Of a DNA stretch of 64,000 bases, positions 25,861 to 35,016 are shown in pieces. Origin of the DNA: Halieaceae bacterium (GTDB lineage Bacteria; Pseudomonadota; Gammaproteobacteria; Pseudomonadales; Halieaceae); NCBI GenBank assembly GCA_902518075.1, contig CABYEX010000002.1:14642-78641 (forward strand), written 5' to 3'. A program made the translations under genes and the position numbers. The stretch's first letter is position 1; each line of letters starts with the position of its first letter. Below the pieces are notes generated by a model. It had not been told where the DNA came from. It was given only the letters and a program-made list of their open reading frames with translations, and did not search any database.

Positions 25861-26358
25861 TTGAACTCGCTGTATGCCAAACCACTTAATGCGTTGGAAT
25901 TCTCGCTCTATGGCGATGTCATTGAATTGAGAGAAGACAACTTAAAGTTCTCGATAAATCAGGGAACGGCAGTGAGGCACCATGCATTGTCGAAAGTGGA
26001 GCTGTCAGACGCGAATGACGAGGCGATAGTAAGTATCTTCCTCACAGAGCGAGCTGCTTTGCCTTTTATTGCAGAGGCGATGGAGTGCCACCCCTTGGGC
26101 AGTCAGGCCTTCATTCCTTTGAGTGATAGCCCCTACCTAGTAGCGGTCGCGCCGGCGGGCCAGTTTAAGCCGCAGTCGGTTGAATTATTCATTGCGCAGC
26201 CTAATCAAGGCGTCAATTATCACAAGGGTGTCTGGCACCACTATCTTCTCGCGCTTCGTGAAGCAAGTCGGTTCCTTGTCATAGATAGGCAAGGTCCGGG
26301 CACTAACTGCGAAGAGGTCAAGCTTGATCCGCACCTCATCTTTTCCGTGGAGGAGTAG
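25861..26358 (+). CDS. allA: Ureidoglycolate lyase (AllA)
   Basis: A protein of about 165 residues that splits ureidoglycolate into glyoxylate and urea. 'AKPLNALEFSLYGDVIE' at the N-terminus and 'FIAQPNQGVNYHKGVWHHYLLAL' with 'FLVIDRQGPGTNCEE' in the C-terminal half are typical of AllA. No ATG fits; TTG 25861, five bases after the HIU hydrolase stop and preceded by GAGG, gives a length close to the E. coli protein. With allantoicase it releases both ureas from allantoate. Confidence 0.88.
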   Translation: MNSLYAKPLNALEFSLYGDVIELREDNLKFSINQGTAVRHHALSKVELSDANDEAIVSIFLTERAALPFIAEAMECHPLGSQAFIPLSDSPYLVAVAPAGQFKPQSVELFIAQPNQGVNYHKGVWHHYLLALREASRFLVIDRQGPGTNCEEVKLDPHLIFSVEE

Positions 26359-26360
26359 GT

Positions 26361-27674
26361 TTGATCGGTGAAGCATTCCGTGGTGGGATTTTTCATTTCT
26401 TGTCGGATCCTAAAGACGGCGTTACAGGGTGCTATGAATTCTTTGAGGACGGCCTCCTTGTGGTTGAAAATGGACGAATTACTCAGCTCGGTGATGCCGA
26501 GCAGTTAGTTGATGAACTCGATATTAGCGTCAGGATTCACGAATATGCAGGCAAGATAATCTGCCCAGGCTTCGTTGACACACATGTCCACTACCCGCAA
26601 CTGGCAATAATTGCCTCCTACGGTGAGAGCTTGCTTGATTGGCTTGAGTGTTACGCATTCGATGAGGAGAAGAAGTTCGACGATGCCGACCACTCGCTCA
26701 CGACCGCTAATCATTTCCTTGACGAGCTGCTGCGGTGCGGGACCACGACAGCACAGGTATTTGGAACGGTTCACCCTGAGTCAGTAGAAGGCTTCTTTAC
26801 TGCAGCGGAGCAAAGAGATCTCCGCATGATCTGCGGGAAGGTTCTGATGGACCGCAACGGCCCACTAGGGCTTCTAGATACGCCTGAAACTAGCTACATC
26901 GATAGCAAAAATTTAATAGAGCGCTGGCATGGCCGGGGCCGTCTTCGCTACGCGGTATCGCCACGCTTCGCGCCGACATCTACCCCTGATCAACTAGCCA
27001 CTGCGTGCCAGTTACTGCGCGAGTATCCCGGCACACACCTACAAACACATTTGTCTGAGGACAAGGAGGAAATTAACTGGGTCAAGTCTTTGTTTCCTAG
27101 TTGTAAAAACTATCTTGATGTTTACAAACGAGCTGGCCTACTCGGGAAGCGAAGTACTTTCGCCCACTGTCTTCATTTAACAGAGGCTGATTGGGAAATT
27201 TTACAGGATGAGAGGTGCAGCGTAGCTTTTTGTCCTTCATCAAACTTATTTTTAGGCAGCGGATTATTTGATCTACCGCGCCTACAGTTTGCCGACGTGA
27301 AGGTGGGCATCGGCACAGACGTCGGAGCTGGCACTTCACTCTCGATGCTGCAGACGATTGCCGATGCTTACAAGACTCAGCGGCTTGCGGGCAACGATTT
27401 AAGTCCATTAAGTGGTCTTTATATGGCAACACTTGGCGGCGCTAAAAGTCTGGACTGTGATGCAGACATTGGAAACTTTAAAATCGGTAAGGAAGCTGAC
27501 TTCACCGTCTTGGACCCTGAATCCACGCCCTTGATGAGCTATCGCATGCAAAACTGTAAATCTCTGGAAGAAAGGTTAGCCGTAATAGTCCTGCTCGGAG
27601 ATGATAGAGCTATTTCAGCGACATACGCGAATGGTCATTGCGTTCACGACCGAGACATTGACGAAGAAAGTTGA
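26361..27674 (+). CDS. guaD: Guanine deaminase
   Basis: A 437-residue amidohydrolase deaminating guanine to xanthine. Zinc-binding and substrate motifs are 'ICPGFVDTHVHYPQLAIIAS', 'LQTHLSEDKEEI', 'FAHCLHLTEADWE', 'FCPSSNLFLGSGLFDL' and 'GIGTDVGAGTSLSML'. It starts with TTG 26361 behind a strong GGAGGAG. It lies two bases after allA, and its stop overlaps the ATG of puuD (TGATG). Confidence 0.93.
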   Translation: MIGEAFRGGIFHFLSDPKDGVTGCYEFFEDGLLVVENGRITQLGDAEQLVDELDISVRIHEYAGKIICPGFVDTHVHYPQLAIIASYGESLLDWLECYAFDEEKKFDDADHSLTTANHFLDELLRCGTTTAQVFGTVHPESVEGFFTAAEQRDLRMICGKVLMDRNGPLGLLDTPETSYIDSKNLIERWHGRGRLRYAVSPRFAPTSTPDQLATACQLLREYPGTHLQTHLSEDKEEINWVKSLFPSCKNYLDVYKRAGLLGKRSTFAHCLHLTEADWEILQDERCSVAFCPSSNLFLGSGLFDLPRLQFADVKVGIGTDVGAGTSLSMLQTIADAYKTQRLAGNDLSPLSGLYMATLGGAKSLDCDADIGNFKIGKEADFTVLDPESTPLMSYRMQNCKSLEERLAVIVLLGDDRAISATYANGHCVHDRDIDEES

Positions 27675-28867
27675 TGGAAACTTATTTTCTTGACTGGCTA
27701 GAGTTAGTCCTTAGATGGCTCCATGTCATAACAGGCATCGCCTGGATAGGGGCATCTTTTTACTTTGTCTGGCTGGACAATAACCTGGAAGAGCCGCCTA
27801 GGTGGAAAATAGATAGTGGCGTGAAGGGCGAGCTGTGGGCAGTTCACGGCGGAGGAATCTACGAAGTCGGTAAATATCGTCTTGGTCCAGCCAAGCTACC
27901 TGAAACCCTTCACTGGTTTAAATGGGAAGCTTACAGCACGTGGTTGAGTGGCATGGTTCTAATGGTGCTCATCTTTTACGTGGGTGCCGACACTTATCTC
28001 ATTGACCCAAGAATTGCTGAATTATCGCGTATAGAAGCGATCGTCTTTGGCATTAGCTTCATTGTAGGGGGTTGGTTGCTATACGAGCTGCTGTGCTCCA
28101 CTGCAATCGTTACAAATGGTCCCGCCATCGCTTTGTGTTTAACATTTAGCGCCGCTCTCGCGTCATGGGCTCTGACCAGCCTGTTTAGTGGACGAGGTGC
28201 CTTTATTCATTTAGGCGCGATGATCGGAACAATAATGGCTGGGAACGTTTTCAGAGTGATAATTCCCTCGCAGCGAGCATTAGTCGCTGCAATCGAGGCA
28301 GGCAAGGAACTCGATCCGGCTTGGGGTGCAAAGGCAAAACTTCGTTCTACGCACAACAACTATTTCACGTTGCCGATTCTCTTTATTATGGTCAGCAACC
28401 ATTATCCGATGACGTATGCACACACGCATAATTGGTTAATACTGCTCGCTCTTATTATGATATCTGCGTTTGCGCGTCACTTTTTTAACCTGCGGCACCG
28501 TGGGATATTCAGGCCGTCTATTCTAGTTACCTCAGTAATCGCCACATCGGCTCTTGCTTGGGTACTAATGCCTGTGAGAGCAATTCCTGAGACAAAGCCC
28601 GCGAATTCCATTAGCGATGTGGAGGTAACTGCCTTGATATCTAAGCATTGTGTCGCCTGTCACGCAGCTCAGCCTTCCCATCCAGCGTTTACCTCTGCCC
28701 CTGGCGGTATAGCATTAGAAACCATCGCACAGATCAAAAGATGGTCAACTCAGATTAGGGCAGTGGCAGTGGACACCGAAGATATGCCCATGGTTAACAG
28801 CACTAACATGACAGCGGACGAACGACAGGCGCTCGGGCAATGGATAGAGAAAACCGCTAAGCGCTAG
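27674..28867 (+). CDS. puuD: Membrane urate oxidase with cytochrome c domain (PuuD)
   Basis: A 397-residue protein in two parts. About eight membrane helices at the N-terminus carry 'WLHVITGIAWIGASFYF', 'LWAVHGGGIYEV' and 'RSTHNNYFTLPILFIMVSNHY'. A C-terminal periplasmic cytochrome c domain has the heme motif 'CVACH' at about residue 331. PuuD enzymes oxidise urate to 5-hydroxyisourate without O2-derived H2O2, delivering electrons to the respiratory chain through the heme domain. It replaces the soluble uricase, of which there is no trace here. Last gene of the plus-strand catabolic series. Confidence 0.92.
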   Translation: METYFLDWLELVLRWLHVITGIAWIGASFYFVWLDNNLEEPPRWKIDSGVKGELWAVHGGGIYEVGKYRLGPAKLPETLHWFKWEAYSTWLSGMVLMVLIFYVGADTYLIDPRIAELSRIEAIVFGISFIVGGWLLYELLCSTAIVTNGPAIALCLTFSAALASWALTSLFSGRGAFIHLGAMIGTIMAGNVFRVIIPSQRALVAAIEAGKELDPAWGAKAKLRSTHNNYFTLPILFIMVSNHYPMTYAHTHNWLILLALIMISAFARHFFNLRHRGIFRPSILVTSVIATSALAWVLMPVRAIPETKPANSISDVEVTALISKHCVACHAAQPSHPAFTSAPGGIALETIAQIKRWSTQIRAVAVDTEDMPMVNSTNMTADERQALGQWIEKTAKR

Positions 28868-29167
28868 CCTCTCTTCACTGGATAATAATTTGCTCATGGC
28901 TGCCCATTACCCAACGCTTACTCAGTGATGATGCTAGTTGGAAACCCTGACTGACAGATTTATTGCAACCGCTAGCCCCAAAGAAAATAGGGATCATAGT
29001 CGCAGTATCCGTTGATCTCATCAGCATAGTAAAAAATCAGTGGCACACACCGCGACAACTTGGTCAAATCGCGGAATCTACCAATTAATAATTTCGCGGC
29101 CGTTCGATAGAATCAGGGTATTGCAAACCTGCACTTAACGGTTCAAACCCAAAGGCGGAGGATCGCA
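28868..29167. other. 300-base gap between puuD and the second phosphoribosyltransferase
   Basis: No gene is seen. The region is AT-rich. It contains TTGGT...ACCAA inverted half-sites 15 bases apart near 29070 and ends in GGCGGAGGATCGCA before the TTG start at 29168. No clear sigma54 element or terminator was found. Confidence 0.4.
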
Positions 29168-29761
29168 TTGGAATCACCATCGAAGCAGTATGTCAATGAA
29201 GAGGACCTGCTGGTTGACTCATTTCGCTTAGCAGTGTCGGTATTCGATAGCGGTTTCAAACCCGACTTTATCGTTGGCATCTGGCGTGGAGGGTCTTCGA
29301 TCGGAATCTACGTCCAAGAGTGCCTACAATTCTTGGGCTTCAAAACCGACCACATTTCTATACGCACATCATACCAAGGGGTGCAAAGCTACGCGGATAC
29401 GATAAGCAAGCCCGAGACCATTCGGGTGCATGGGTTGCAGTATTTGTTCGAAAACCTCAATCACCAAGACAATTTGTTAATTGTGGATGATGTGTTCAGC
29501 TCGGGACAAAATATCGAGGCGGTGATAAGGCGACTAACTCAAAAGTGCAAGCGCAATATGCCGGCCGATGTTCGAATCGCCGTTCCCTATTACAAGCCAG
29601 CCAAAAACCAAACAGGCCGGGTTCCAGACTACTATCTACATACCACTGAAAGCTGGTTGGTGCTCCCCTATGAACTTCAGGGCCTGTGTCTAGAGGACAT
29701 CAAACTACATAAACCCGAGGCGGCGGCTATCCTTAAAACAGCCCTAGGTGCGTCTGAATAG
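29168..29761 (+). CDS. Phosphoribosyltransferase-like protein, copy B, altered PRPP loop
   Basis: A 197-residue paralog of the protein at 14133-14711, sharing 'LLVDSFRLA', 'IWRGG', 'TDHISIRTSY', 'IRVHGLQYL' and 'VRIAVPYYKPA'. The PRPP loop reads 'LLIVDDVFSSGQNIEAV' instead of VDDVFDTGRT. The Asp that serves as general base in hypoxanthine-guanine enzymes is Ser, and both loop Thr are changed. It may be weakly active, specialised, or a ligand-sensing relic; no DNA-binding domain is visible. The TTG start is backed by GGAGG seven bases before it. Confidence 0.75.
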   Translation: MESPSKQYVNEEDLLVDSFRLAVSVFDSGFKPDFIVGIWRGGSSIGIYVQECLQFLGFKTDHISIRTSYQGVQSYADTISKPETIRVHGLQYLFENLNHQDNLLIVDDVFSSGQNIEAVIRRLTQKCKRNMPADVRIAVPYYKPAKNQTGRVPDYYLHTTESWLVLPYELQGLCLEDIKLHKPEAAAILKTALGASE

Positions 29762-29832
29762 GCTCCTGACCGGACACATCTGGTGACAAGGACTCGAGTA
29801 TCATCGCTGCGGCCGAACCTGGGCAATTAAGC

Positions 29833-30048
29833 CTACGACCGCCTTGCAAATTTCCCATAAAAACTCAACGCTTGCTTGCGTCGTAGAAGGTAAGCCAACG
29901 CCGGCGCTCCCAAGAGGGCCACGCCAAGTAAACTAAGCACGATTACCATAGGGTTATGCGTGAGTGAAGCAATCCAATCTGCATGCTGATGGCCCGGGTG
30001 TGCGAAAGCGGTTAGTGGGAGCACCAAACTTAACAGCAACGATTTCAT
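29833..30048 (-). CDS. Small His-rich membrane protein at the end of the urease operon
   Basis: A 71-residue protein: signal-like hydrophobic N-terminus ([16 protein letters not shown]), then 'HPGHQHADW', then a second hydrophobic helix and a basic tail. The 'AHPGHxH' start is like the mature end of HupE/UreJ nickel permeases, but the remaining helices of those proteins are absent. It overlaps the ureG stop by four bases (ATGA), so it is cotranslated with the urease nickel GTPase. A role in nickel capture at the membrane is plausible, not shown. Confidence 0.6.
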   Translation of the reverse strand: MKSLLLSLVLPLTAFAHPGHQHADWIASLTHNPMVIVLSLLGVALLGAPALAYLLRRKQALSFYGKFARRS

Positions 30049-30683
30049 TTGACCTTCTCCTCCTGCAACGAACTTGATTGTGGTTTTAACATCCCGCGAT
30101 CTATGATGAAAGCTAAGATCTCTTGTATCCCCTGGCCCGTCTTCATGTTGCTGAAAACAAATGGACGAACTCCACGCATTTTTTTTGCATCGCGTTCCAT
30201 GACGTCTAAGGAAGCACCAACTAATGGCGCGATATCAACCTTATTAATGACGAGCAAATCGCTTTTCGTGATGCCAGGACCACCTTTACGAGGAATCTTG
30301 TCACCTGCACTGACGTCGATTACGTAAATTGTGAGATCAGACAGCTCCGGAGAAAAAGTTGCACTCAGGTTGTCCCCGCCCGATTCGACGATCACCAGCT
30401 CGAGGTTCTTGTAACGACTGCTTAAATGATCTATCGCGGCAAGATTCATTGACGCATCCTCGCGAATCGCGGTGTGAGGACATCCACCTGTCTCTACACC
30501 CAATATTCGATCTTTCTCGAGAGCATCATGGTTTGTCAGAAATTGAGCATCCTCTTGGGTATAGATATCGTTAGTCACTACAGCCATGTCGTATTTGTCG
30601 CGCATCGCTTTGCATAAGAGCAGGGTAAGCGCGGTTTTTCCCGAGCCAACTGGACCACCAATTCCCACACGTAATGTTTGCAT
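30045..30683 (-). CDS. ureG: Urease accessory GTPase UreG
   Basis: A 212-residue SIMIBI-class GTPase. The P-loop '[14 protein letters not shown]' is at residues 7-20, followed by '[11 protein letters not shown]', '[18 protein letters not shown]', '[10 protein letters not shown]' and the nucleotide motif 'VINKVDIAP'. It delivers Ni2+ to urease with UreE, UreF and UreD. It starts nine bases after the ureF stop. Confidence 0.95.
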   Translation of the reverse strand: MQTLRVGIGGPVGSGKTALTLLLCKAMRDKYDMAVVTNDIYTQEDAQFLTNHDALEKDRILGVETGGCPHTAIREDASMNLAAIDHLSSRYKNLELVIVESGGDNLSATFSPELSDLTIYVIDVSAGDKIPRKGGPGITKSDLLVINKVDIAPLVGASLDVMERDAKKMRGVRPFVFSNMKTGQGIQEILAFIIDRGMLKPQSSSLQEEKVK

Positions 30684-30691
30684 CGAATCTC

Positions 30692-31345
30692 CTATGAGCG
30701 AAAAAGTCGTGAGTACTGGGTCTCGTGCTGCGCACTCAATATGGCAAGGTTGGGCGCTGTCGAAAAAGCGGTATCGAGCTTCGTAAGTTTAGATTGGGTT
30801 AGACATTCAAGTATTTTTGGCTTTAGGGACATTAACACCTTCTGTAAGACGTTCTGCCCTAGCGGCACAGCCTTCGCCGCAACAGTTATTTGATTTTCCA
30901 GCCAGGACCAAAGGAACGCAGTTACTGCCCACTCCTCGGGCACCTTCAATTTTCTCGCAAGCCATCCGTACAGAGCAACGACCGAATTTTCAACGGCGTT
31001 AGGAGTATCTATCTCTAGGTTTTCTGCCCACTTCTTCAAAGACGACCCAAGCAATAAATCCTCACTTAGGAGCTCGGCTGTCTCTCTAGATGCAAGGATT
31101 TGCTCGTTTACGACTGCCCATGCGTCATTAGTCTCAGCTTGATAGGCCTTTCGTAAGTAGTGGCAATCTAAAGTTTGGAGTGAATCCCTGAGCACGTTAT
31201 CGCACCAAGTCTGCAGTGACACCGCGCCCGAAACGTGACCTGACTCAATCGCCGCTTCCAAACCCTGACTGAACGCGAATGCGCCAATGGGTAAACTGGG
31301 AGAAAACAAATGCAATATGCCCAAAATTGCCCTGTCAGTGTCCAT
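30692..31345 (-). CDS. ureF: Urease accessory protein UreF
   Basis: A helical accessory protein of about 217 residues that joins UreD and UreG on apo-urease. '[19 protein letters not shown]' at the N-terminus and 'AVPLGQN' with '[14 protein letters not shown]' at the C-terminus are typical. ATG 31345 has GAG seven bases before it and lies inside the last codons of ureE; the frame is open to 31378. Confidence 0.92.
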   Translation of the reverse strand: MDTDRAILGILHLFSPSLPIGAFAFSQGLEAAIESGHVSGAVSLQTWCDNVLRDSLQTLDCHYLRKAYQAETNDAWAVVNEQILASRETAELLSEDLLLGSSLKKWAENLEIDTPNAVENSVVALYGWLARKLKVPEEWAVTAFLWSWLENQITVAAKAVPLGQNVLQKVLMSLKPKILECLTQSKLTKLDTAFSTAPNLAILSAQHETQYSRLFRS

Positions 31346-31781
31346 GACGATGCTCGGCGTATTTCCCATAAGCTCCACTTTCAGGATAAAAGGGCCGCTC
31401 TACATTTTTGACCGTTAAACCCCAATCCCTGCACATGTTTGCCAGTACGTGATCTGGCTGAAAACGCACAATTAATTCAGCGATCTCGATGGGAGTGTGG
31501 CGGTTACCCAAGTGATAACAGGTCTTCGCAAATATGAGTGAGTTATCTGTTGTAGCCTCAACGAGCGGCTCAGGGGCTGCTCGAATAATTACGGTTCTAC
31601 CGTCTTCGCTTCTTAAACAATCCCCGTCAAGCAACACCGTGCCACGCTTTAAAAATATACCCGCAGATTCACCAGAGTCAGTGACAACTTTGAGTCGACC
31701 ACGTTTTCGGGAATCGTAATCAAGAGAGATAACGCAGTCGTACGCCTTCCGCTCCTCTATCCTCTGGGTAAATTCAAGCAC
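31335..31781 (-). CDS. ureE: Urease nickel chaperone UreE
   Basis: A 148-residue protein that donates nickel to urease. It has the N-terminal UreE domain ('SLDYDSRKRGRLKV') and the C-terminal metal domain with 'CYHLGNRHTPIEI'. It ends in a short histidine tail 'AEHRHGH', much shorter than the tail of Klebsiella UreE. It begins 12 bases after ureC and overlaps ureF. Confidence 0.93.
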   Translation of the reverse strand: MLEFTQRIEERKAYDCVISLDYDSRKRGRLKVVTDSGESAGIFLKRGTVLLDGDCLRSEDGRTVIIRAAPEPLVEATTDNSLIFAKTCYHLGNRHTPIEIAELIVRFQPDHVLANMCRDWGLTVKNVERPFYPESGAYGKYAEHRHGH

Positions 31782-31793
31782 GCGATTTCCCGC

Positions 31794-33494
31794 TCAAAAT
31801 AAAAAATATCTCTGTGCCAAAGGCAATGAGGACGCCGGTTCACAGATCAAGAGCTCACCGTCAGCTCTAACTTCATAAGTCTCTGGATGCACTTCAATTA
31901 CTGGCTGAGCAGAATTTAGCTTCATATCAGTCTTGGTTACTAAGCGAATATCTCTAACGGCTGATAAATTCCGCTTCGTGTTTTTCATCCATAGATTATC
32001 TGTGTCCAACGAAAGTTGAGAGACGAAAGTGGCCGAGAGCGCGGACGCAGATGATCCCATTGACCCAAACATCGGCCTAAAGTGTGTCGGCTGCGGCGTA
32101 GGTATGGACGCATTCGGGTCCCCCATAGGCGCGGCTGCGATAAAACCGCTTTTGATAATCAAACTCGGCTTTGTTCCGAAGAAGGCAGGCTTCCAAAGGA
32201 CGAGGTCTGCCATCTTCCCAATTTCGATTGACCCAACTTCGTGAGAGATCCCGTGCGCGATGGCAGGATTAATGGTGTACTTAGCGATGTATCGCTTCGC
32301 CCTGAAGTTATCGTGCCAACTCGGATCTTCTGCTAGTGAACCAAATTGGTCCTTCATCTTGTGGGCGGTTTGCCATGTTCGCGTAATCACCTCTCCAACA
32401 CGACCCATAGCCTGGGAATCTGACGCAATCATACTAAACGCGCCTTTATCATGAAGAATATCCTCTGCGGCGATAGTCTCCTTTCGAATCCGGCTATCCG
32501 CAAACGCAACATCCTCAGGAATATTCGGTGAGAGATGATGACAGACCATCAACATATCTAAATGTTCATCTACAGTATTTACAGTGTAGGGGCGCGTTGG
32601 GTTTGTTGAGGAGGGCAGCACGTTTGCCAAACCGGCAGCTTTAATAATGTCAGGCGCATGCCCGCCACCGGCCCCCTCCGTATGGTAAGTGTGGATTGTC
32701 CGACCATTAATCGCCTTAATCGTCTCTTCCACGAAACCACTCTCGTTGAGAGTGTCCGTATGAATGGCAACTTGTGTGTCTGTCTCTTCCGCAACAGCAA
32801 GGCACGTATCTATGGCTTGGGGCGTGGTACCCCAGTCTTCATGAAGTTTGAGGCCGCAAGCTCCCGCGCGAATTTGCTCGACCAACGGATCGCGCCTACT
32901 TGAGTTCCCCTTGCCCAGAAAGCCAAAATTCATGGGTTGATCTTCGATGGCTCGCATCATCATTTCCAAATTGAAATGCCCAGGAGTGCAAGTGGTTGCG
33001 TTGGTGCCTGTTGCAGGACCTGTCCCACCTCCAATCATCGTCGTTATGCCACTGGCGAGCGCTTCATCAATCTGTTGGGGACAGATGAAATGAATGTGAG
33101 AGTCAATACCTCCCGCGGTTAAGATTTTACCCTCGCCTGCTACAACCTCCGTTGCAGGCCCAATCACCACATTCACACCAGCCTGAATATCAGGATTGCC
33201 CGCCTTTCCAATGCCAGCTATCCGACCATGCTTCACGCCCACATCGGCCTTCACTATCGCCGAATAGTCAACGATCAATGTATTGGTTATGACCAGATCC
33301 ATACATTCCGAATCTGCGGCTTGTGACTGGCCCATTCCGTCACGAATTACCTTGCCGCCACCAAACGTGACCTCCTCACCTGGAACCGCGTGGTCAGATT
33401 CTGGGGAAACCCAGAGGTTGGTATCTCCAAGTCGGACTGAGTCACCAACTGTTGGGCCGTAGAGCTCAGAGTACGCTTGCCGTGAAATCTTCAT
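31794..33494 (-). CDS. ureC: Urease alpha subunit
   Basis: A 566-residue catalytic subunit, normal length. Nickel ligands and active-site residues are in '[14 protein letters not shown]' (HxH), the carbamylated Lys in '[12 protein letters not shown]', '[12 protein letters not shown]', '[16 protein letters not shown]' and the flap '[17 protein letters not shown]'. It hydrolyses urea from allantoicase and AllA to ammonia and carbamate. It follows ureB by two bases. Confidence 0.97.
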   Translation of the reverse strand: MKISRQAYSELYGPTVGDSVRLGDTNLWVSPESDHAVPGEEVTFGGGKVIRDGMGQSQAADSECMDLVITNTLIVDYSAIVKADVGVKHGRIAGIGKAGNPDIQAGVNVVIGPATEVVAGEGKILTAGGIDSHIHFICPQQIDEALASGITTMIGGGTGPATGTNATTCTPGHFNLEMMMRAIEDQPMNFGFLGKGNSSRRDPLVEQIRAGACGLKLHEDWGTTPQAIDTCLAVAEETDTQVAIHTDTLNESGFVEETIKAINGRTIHTYHTEGAGGGHAPDIIKAAGLANVLPSSTNPTRPYTVNTVDEHLDMLMVCHHLSPNIPEDVAFADSRIRKETIAAEDILHDKGAFSMIASDSQAMGRVGEVITRTWQTAHKMKDQFGSLAEDPSWHDNFRAKRYIAKYTINPAIAHGISHEVGSIEIGKMADLVLWKPAFFGTKPSLIIKSGFIAAAPMGDPNASIPTPQPTHFRPMFGSMGSSASALSATFVSQLSLDTDNLWMKNTKRNLSAVRDIRLVTKTDMKLNSAQPVIEVHPETYEVRADGELLICEPASSLPLAQRYFLF

Positions 33495-33496
33495 AT

Positions 33497-33808
33497 CTAG
33501 CTCTCGATAGCCCCGTTTATCAAACCGCGAAACCCATAAATCTCACGTTTTCCCGCCATCGCTACTAGTTCAACTGTTCGTTGCTGCCCAGGCTCAAACC
33601 GCACCGCAGTGCCAGCGGGTATGTTGAGCCGGAACCCTCTTGTGTAGTCACGCTCAAAGGTCAAACAGGGATTCACCTCGAAGAAGTGGTAATGAGAGCC
33701 GACTTGGATAGGACGATCTCCAGCGTTTGCAACCAATATTGTCAAGGTTTGCCTACCTTCATTAAGCGTGATTTCGCCCTGTTCAATTTTCATTTCTCCT
33801 GGAATCAT
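33497..33808 (-). CDS. ureB: Urease beta subunit
   Basis: A 103-residue subunit beginning [19 protein letters not shown], with '[11 protein letters not shown]' and '[13 protein letters not shown]', the standard UreB motifs. ureA, ureB and ureC are separate genes, as in most proteobacteria. The start overlaps the ureA stop by four bases. Confidence 0.96.
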   Translation of the reverse strand: MIPGEMKIEQGEITLNEGRQTLTILVANAGDRPIQVGSHYHFFEVNPCLTFERDYTRGFRLNIPAGTAVRFEPGQQRTVELVAMAGKREIYGFRGLINGAIES

Positions 33809-34122
33809 GGGTTCAGACCCTCCTGTATGGGTTCGTGAACAGTTACCAATTTTGTACCGTCTGGAAACGTGGCTTCTACTTGCACCTCATCTACCATCTC
33901 CGCAACCCCCTCCATCACCTGATCTCGGGTGATAATAGTCCTTCCGAGTTGCATTAACTGAGCGACGGTCTTTCCATCGCGAGCCCCTTCCAAAATCTCC
34001 ATGCTTATCAACGCTACCGCTTCTGGGTAGTTGAGTGGGAGTCCTCTTGCCAAACGGCGCTCGGCTACTAAGCCTGCGGTGAATAACAACAACTTGTCCT
34101 TCTCGCGCGGCGTTAAATCCAT
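33805..34122 (-). CDS. ureA: Urease gamma subunit
   Basis: A 105-residue subunit beginning [20 protein letters not shown], with '[11 protein letters not shown]' and '[18 protein letters not shown]'; the length and motifs are those of UreA. It abuts ureD directly, so it is in the same transcript. Confidence 0.96.
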   Translation of the reverse strand: MDLTPREKDKLLLFTAGLVAERRLARGLPLNYPEAVALISMEILEGARDGKTVAQLMQLGRTIITRDQVMEGVAEMVDEVQVEATFPDGTKLVTVHEPIQEGLNP

Positions 34123-35016
34123 CTAAGTTCTCCATATACGTGGACTAGCTACAGCCCTATCCACTAGTTTTGGACCGATAGCTGTCCACAATTGCTCAAG
34201 TGCGGATTTGGTCTCCTCTTCCACGCCAGACAGGATTCGTAGAGTTATCAGGCATTCTCGAATGGCCGAAACGCCAGAATGGACGTCGAAAGACTTCAAC
34301 GACTCTCGAGCGACCGACACCACATCGGATGTAGTCCCAGAGTTTTGGGGAAGAACTACAGTCAAAGAGGCGAAACTGACCATACCGTTTAATCCACTGA
34401 CGGCGTTTACAGTTTGAGGGGTTAGCCTCAAATTCTCTCGAAACAATAGCCGACCCTCCCGGGAAACTCTGAGAGACTGGATTAGCTGTCCATTTTCAAA
34501 AGGATGGCCGCCAGCACGCCGTCCAAAAATAAGATGCTCCCAGCCAAAAAATAATGCCCTTGAATCCACATTAACAAAAGTTTCCAGCTCTCCAAATGCT
34601 CCGTCAAATACGATCGTATCCTGAGGCAAGTGTGCACAAAAACCGTCGGATGTTACGTCTATATGAGTGCTTGCTCTTTGCGGTATTTGATTGTGGCGAG
34701 CCTGATACAACTTTCCTGAAGCAGGAGTTGTAATCAATACCTTGGCCCCCGGATTCACTTTGAATCGCGACTGCAAACTATCTCCCGACACCATACCTCC
34801 AGGTGGGTGTAAAACATAGCAATGTGCAAGGTCGCCATCATGAAACAACTTTTGAATTCGCAAGGGGCCCTGATGTGAGAGTCTTACGAGCGCAGTTTTT
34901 CCAGCAGCAGTTCTTTGGAAATCACAATCGATACTCGCAGGCCAAACACTAGAATGGCGGCTACAGTCGTCTCCTTTTACGAACTGGCTACGGTCTATGC
35001 TGGGGGAGGGAATCAT
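34123..35016 (-). CDS. ureD: Urease accessory protein UreD
   Basis: A 297-residue scaffold that forms the nickel-insertion complex with UreF and UreG. 'LVRLSHQGPLRIQKLFH', 'CYVLHPPGGMVSGD' and 'LITTPASGKLYQ' are characteristic. Its ATG overlaps the stop of puuE by four bases, so the allantoinase and urease genes are one translationally linked operon. Confidence 0.93.
   Translation of the reverse strand: MIPSPSIDRSQFVKGDDCSRHSSVWPASIDCDFQRTAAGKTALVRLSHQGPLRIQKLFHDGDLAHCYVLHPPGGMVSGDSLQSRFKVNPGAKVLITTPASGKLYQARHNQIPQRASTHIDVTSDGFCAHLPQDTIVFDGAFGELETFVNVDSRALFFGWEHLIFGRRAGGHPFENGQLIQSLRVSREGRLLFRENLRLTPQTVNAVSGLNGMVSFASLTVVLPQNSGTTSDVVSVARESLKSFDVHSGVSAIRECLITLRILSGVEEETKSALEQLWTAIGPKLVDRAVASPRIWRT

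Noticed and set aside
29041..29062. sigma54 promoter before the second phosphoribosyltransferase (GTGGCACACACCGCGAC)
   Set aside because: The -24 half fits but the -12 element has GA instead of GC.
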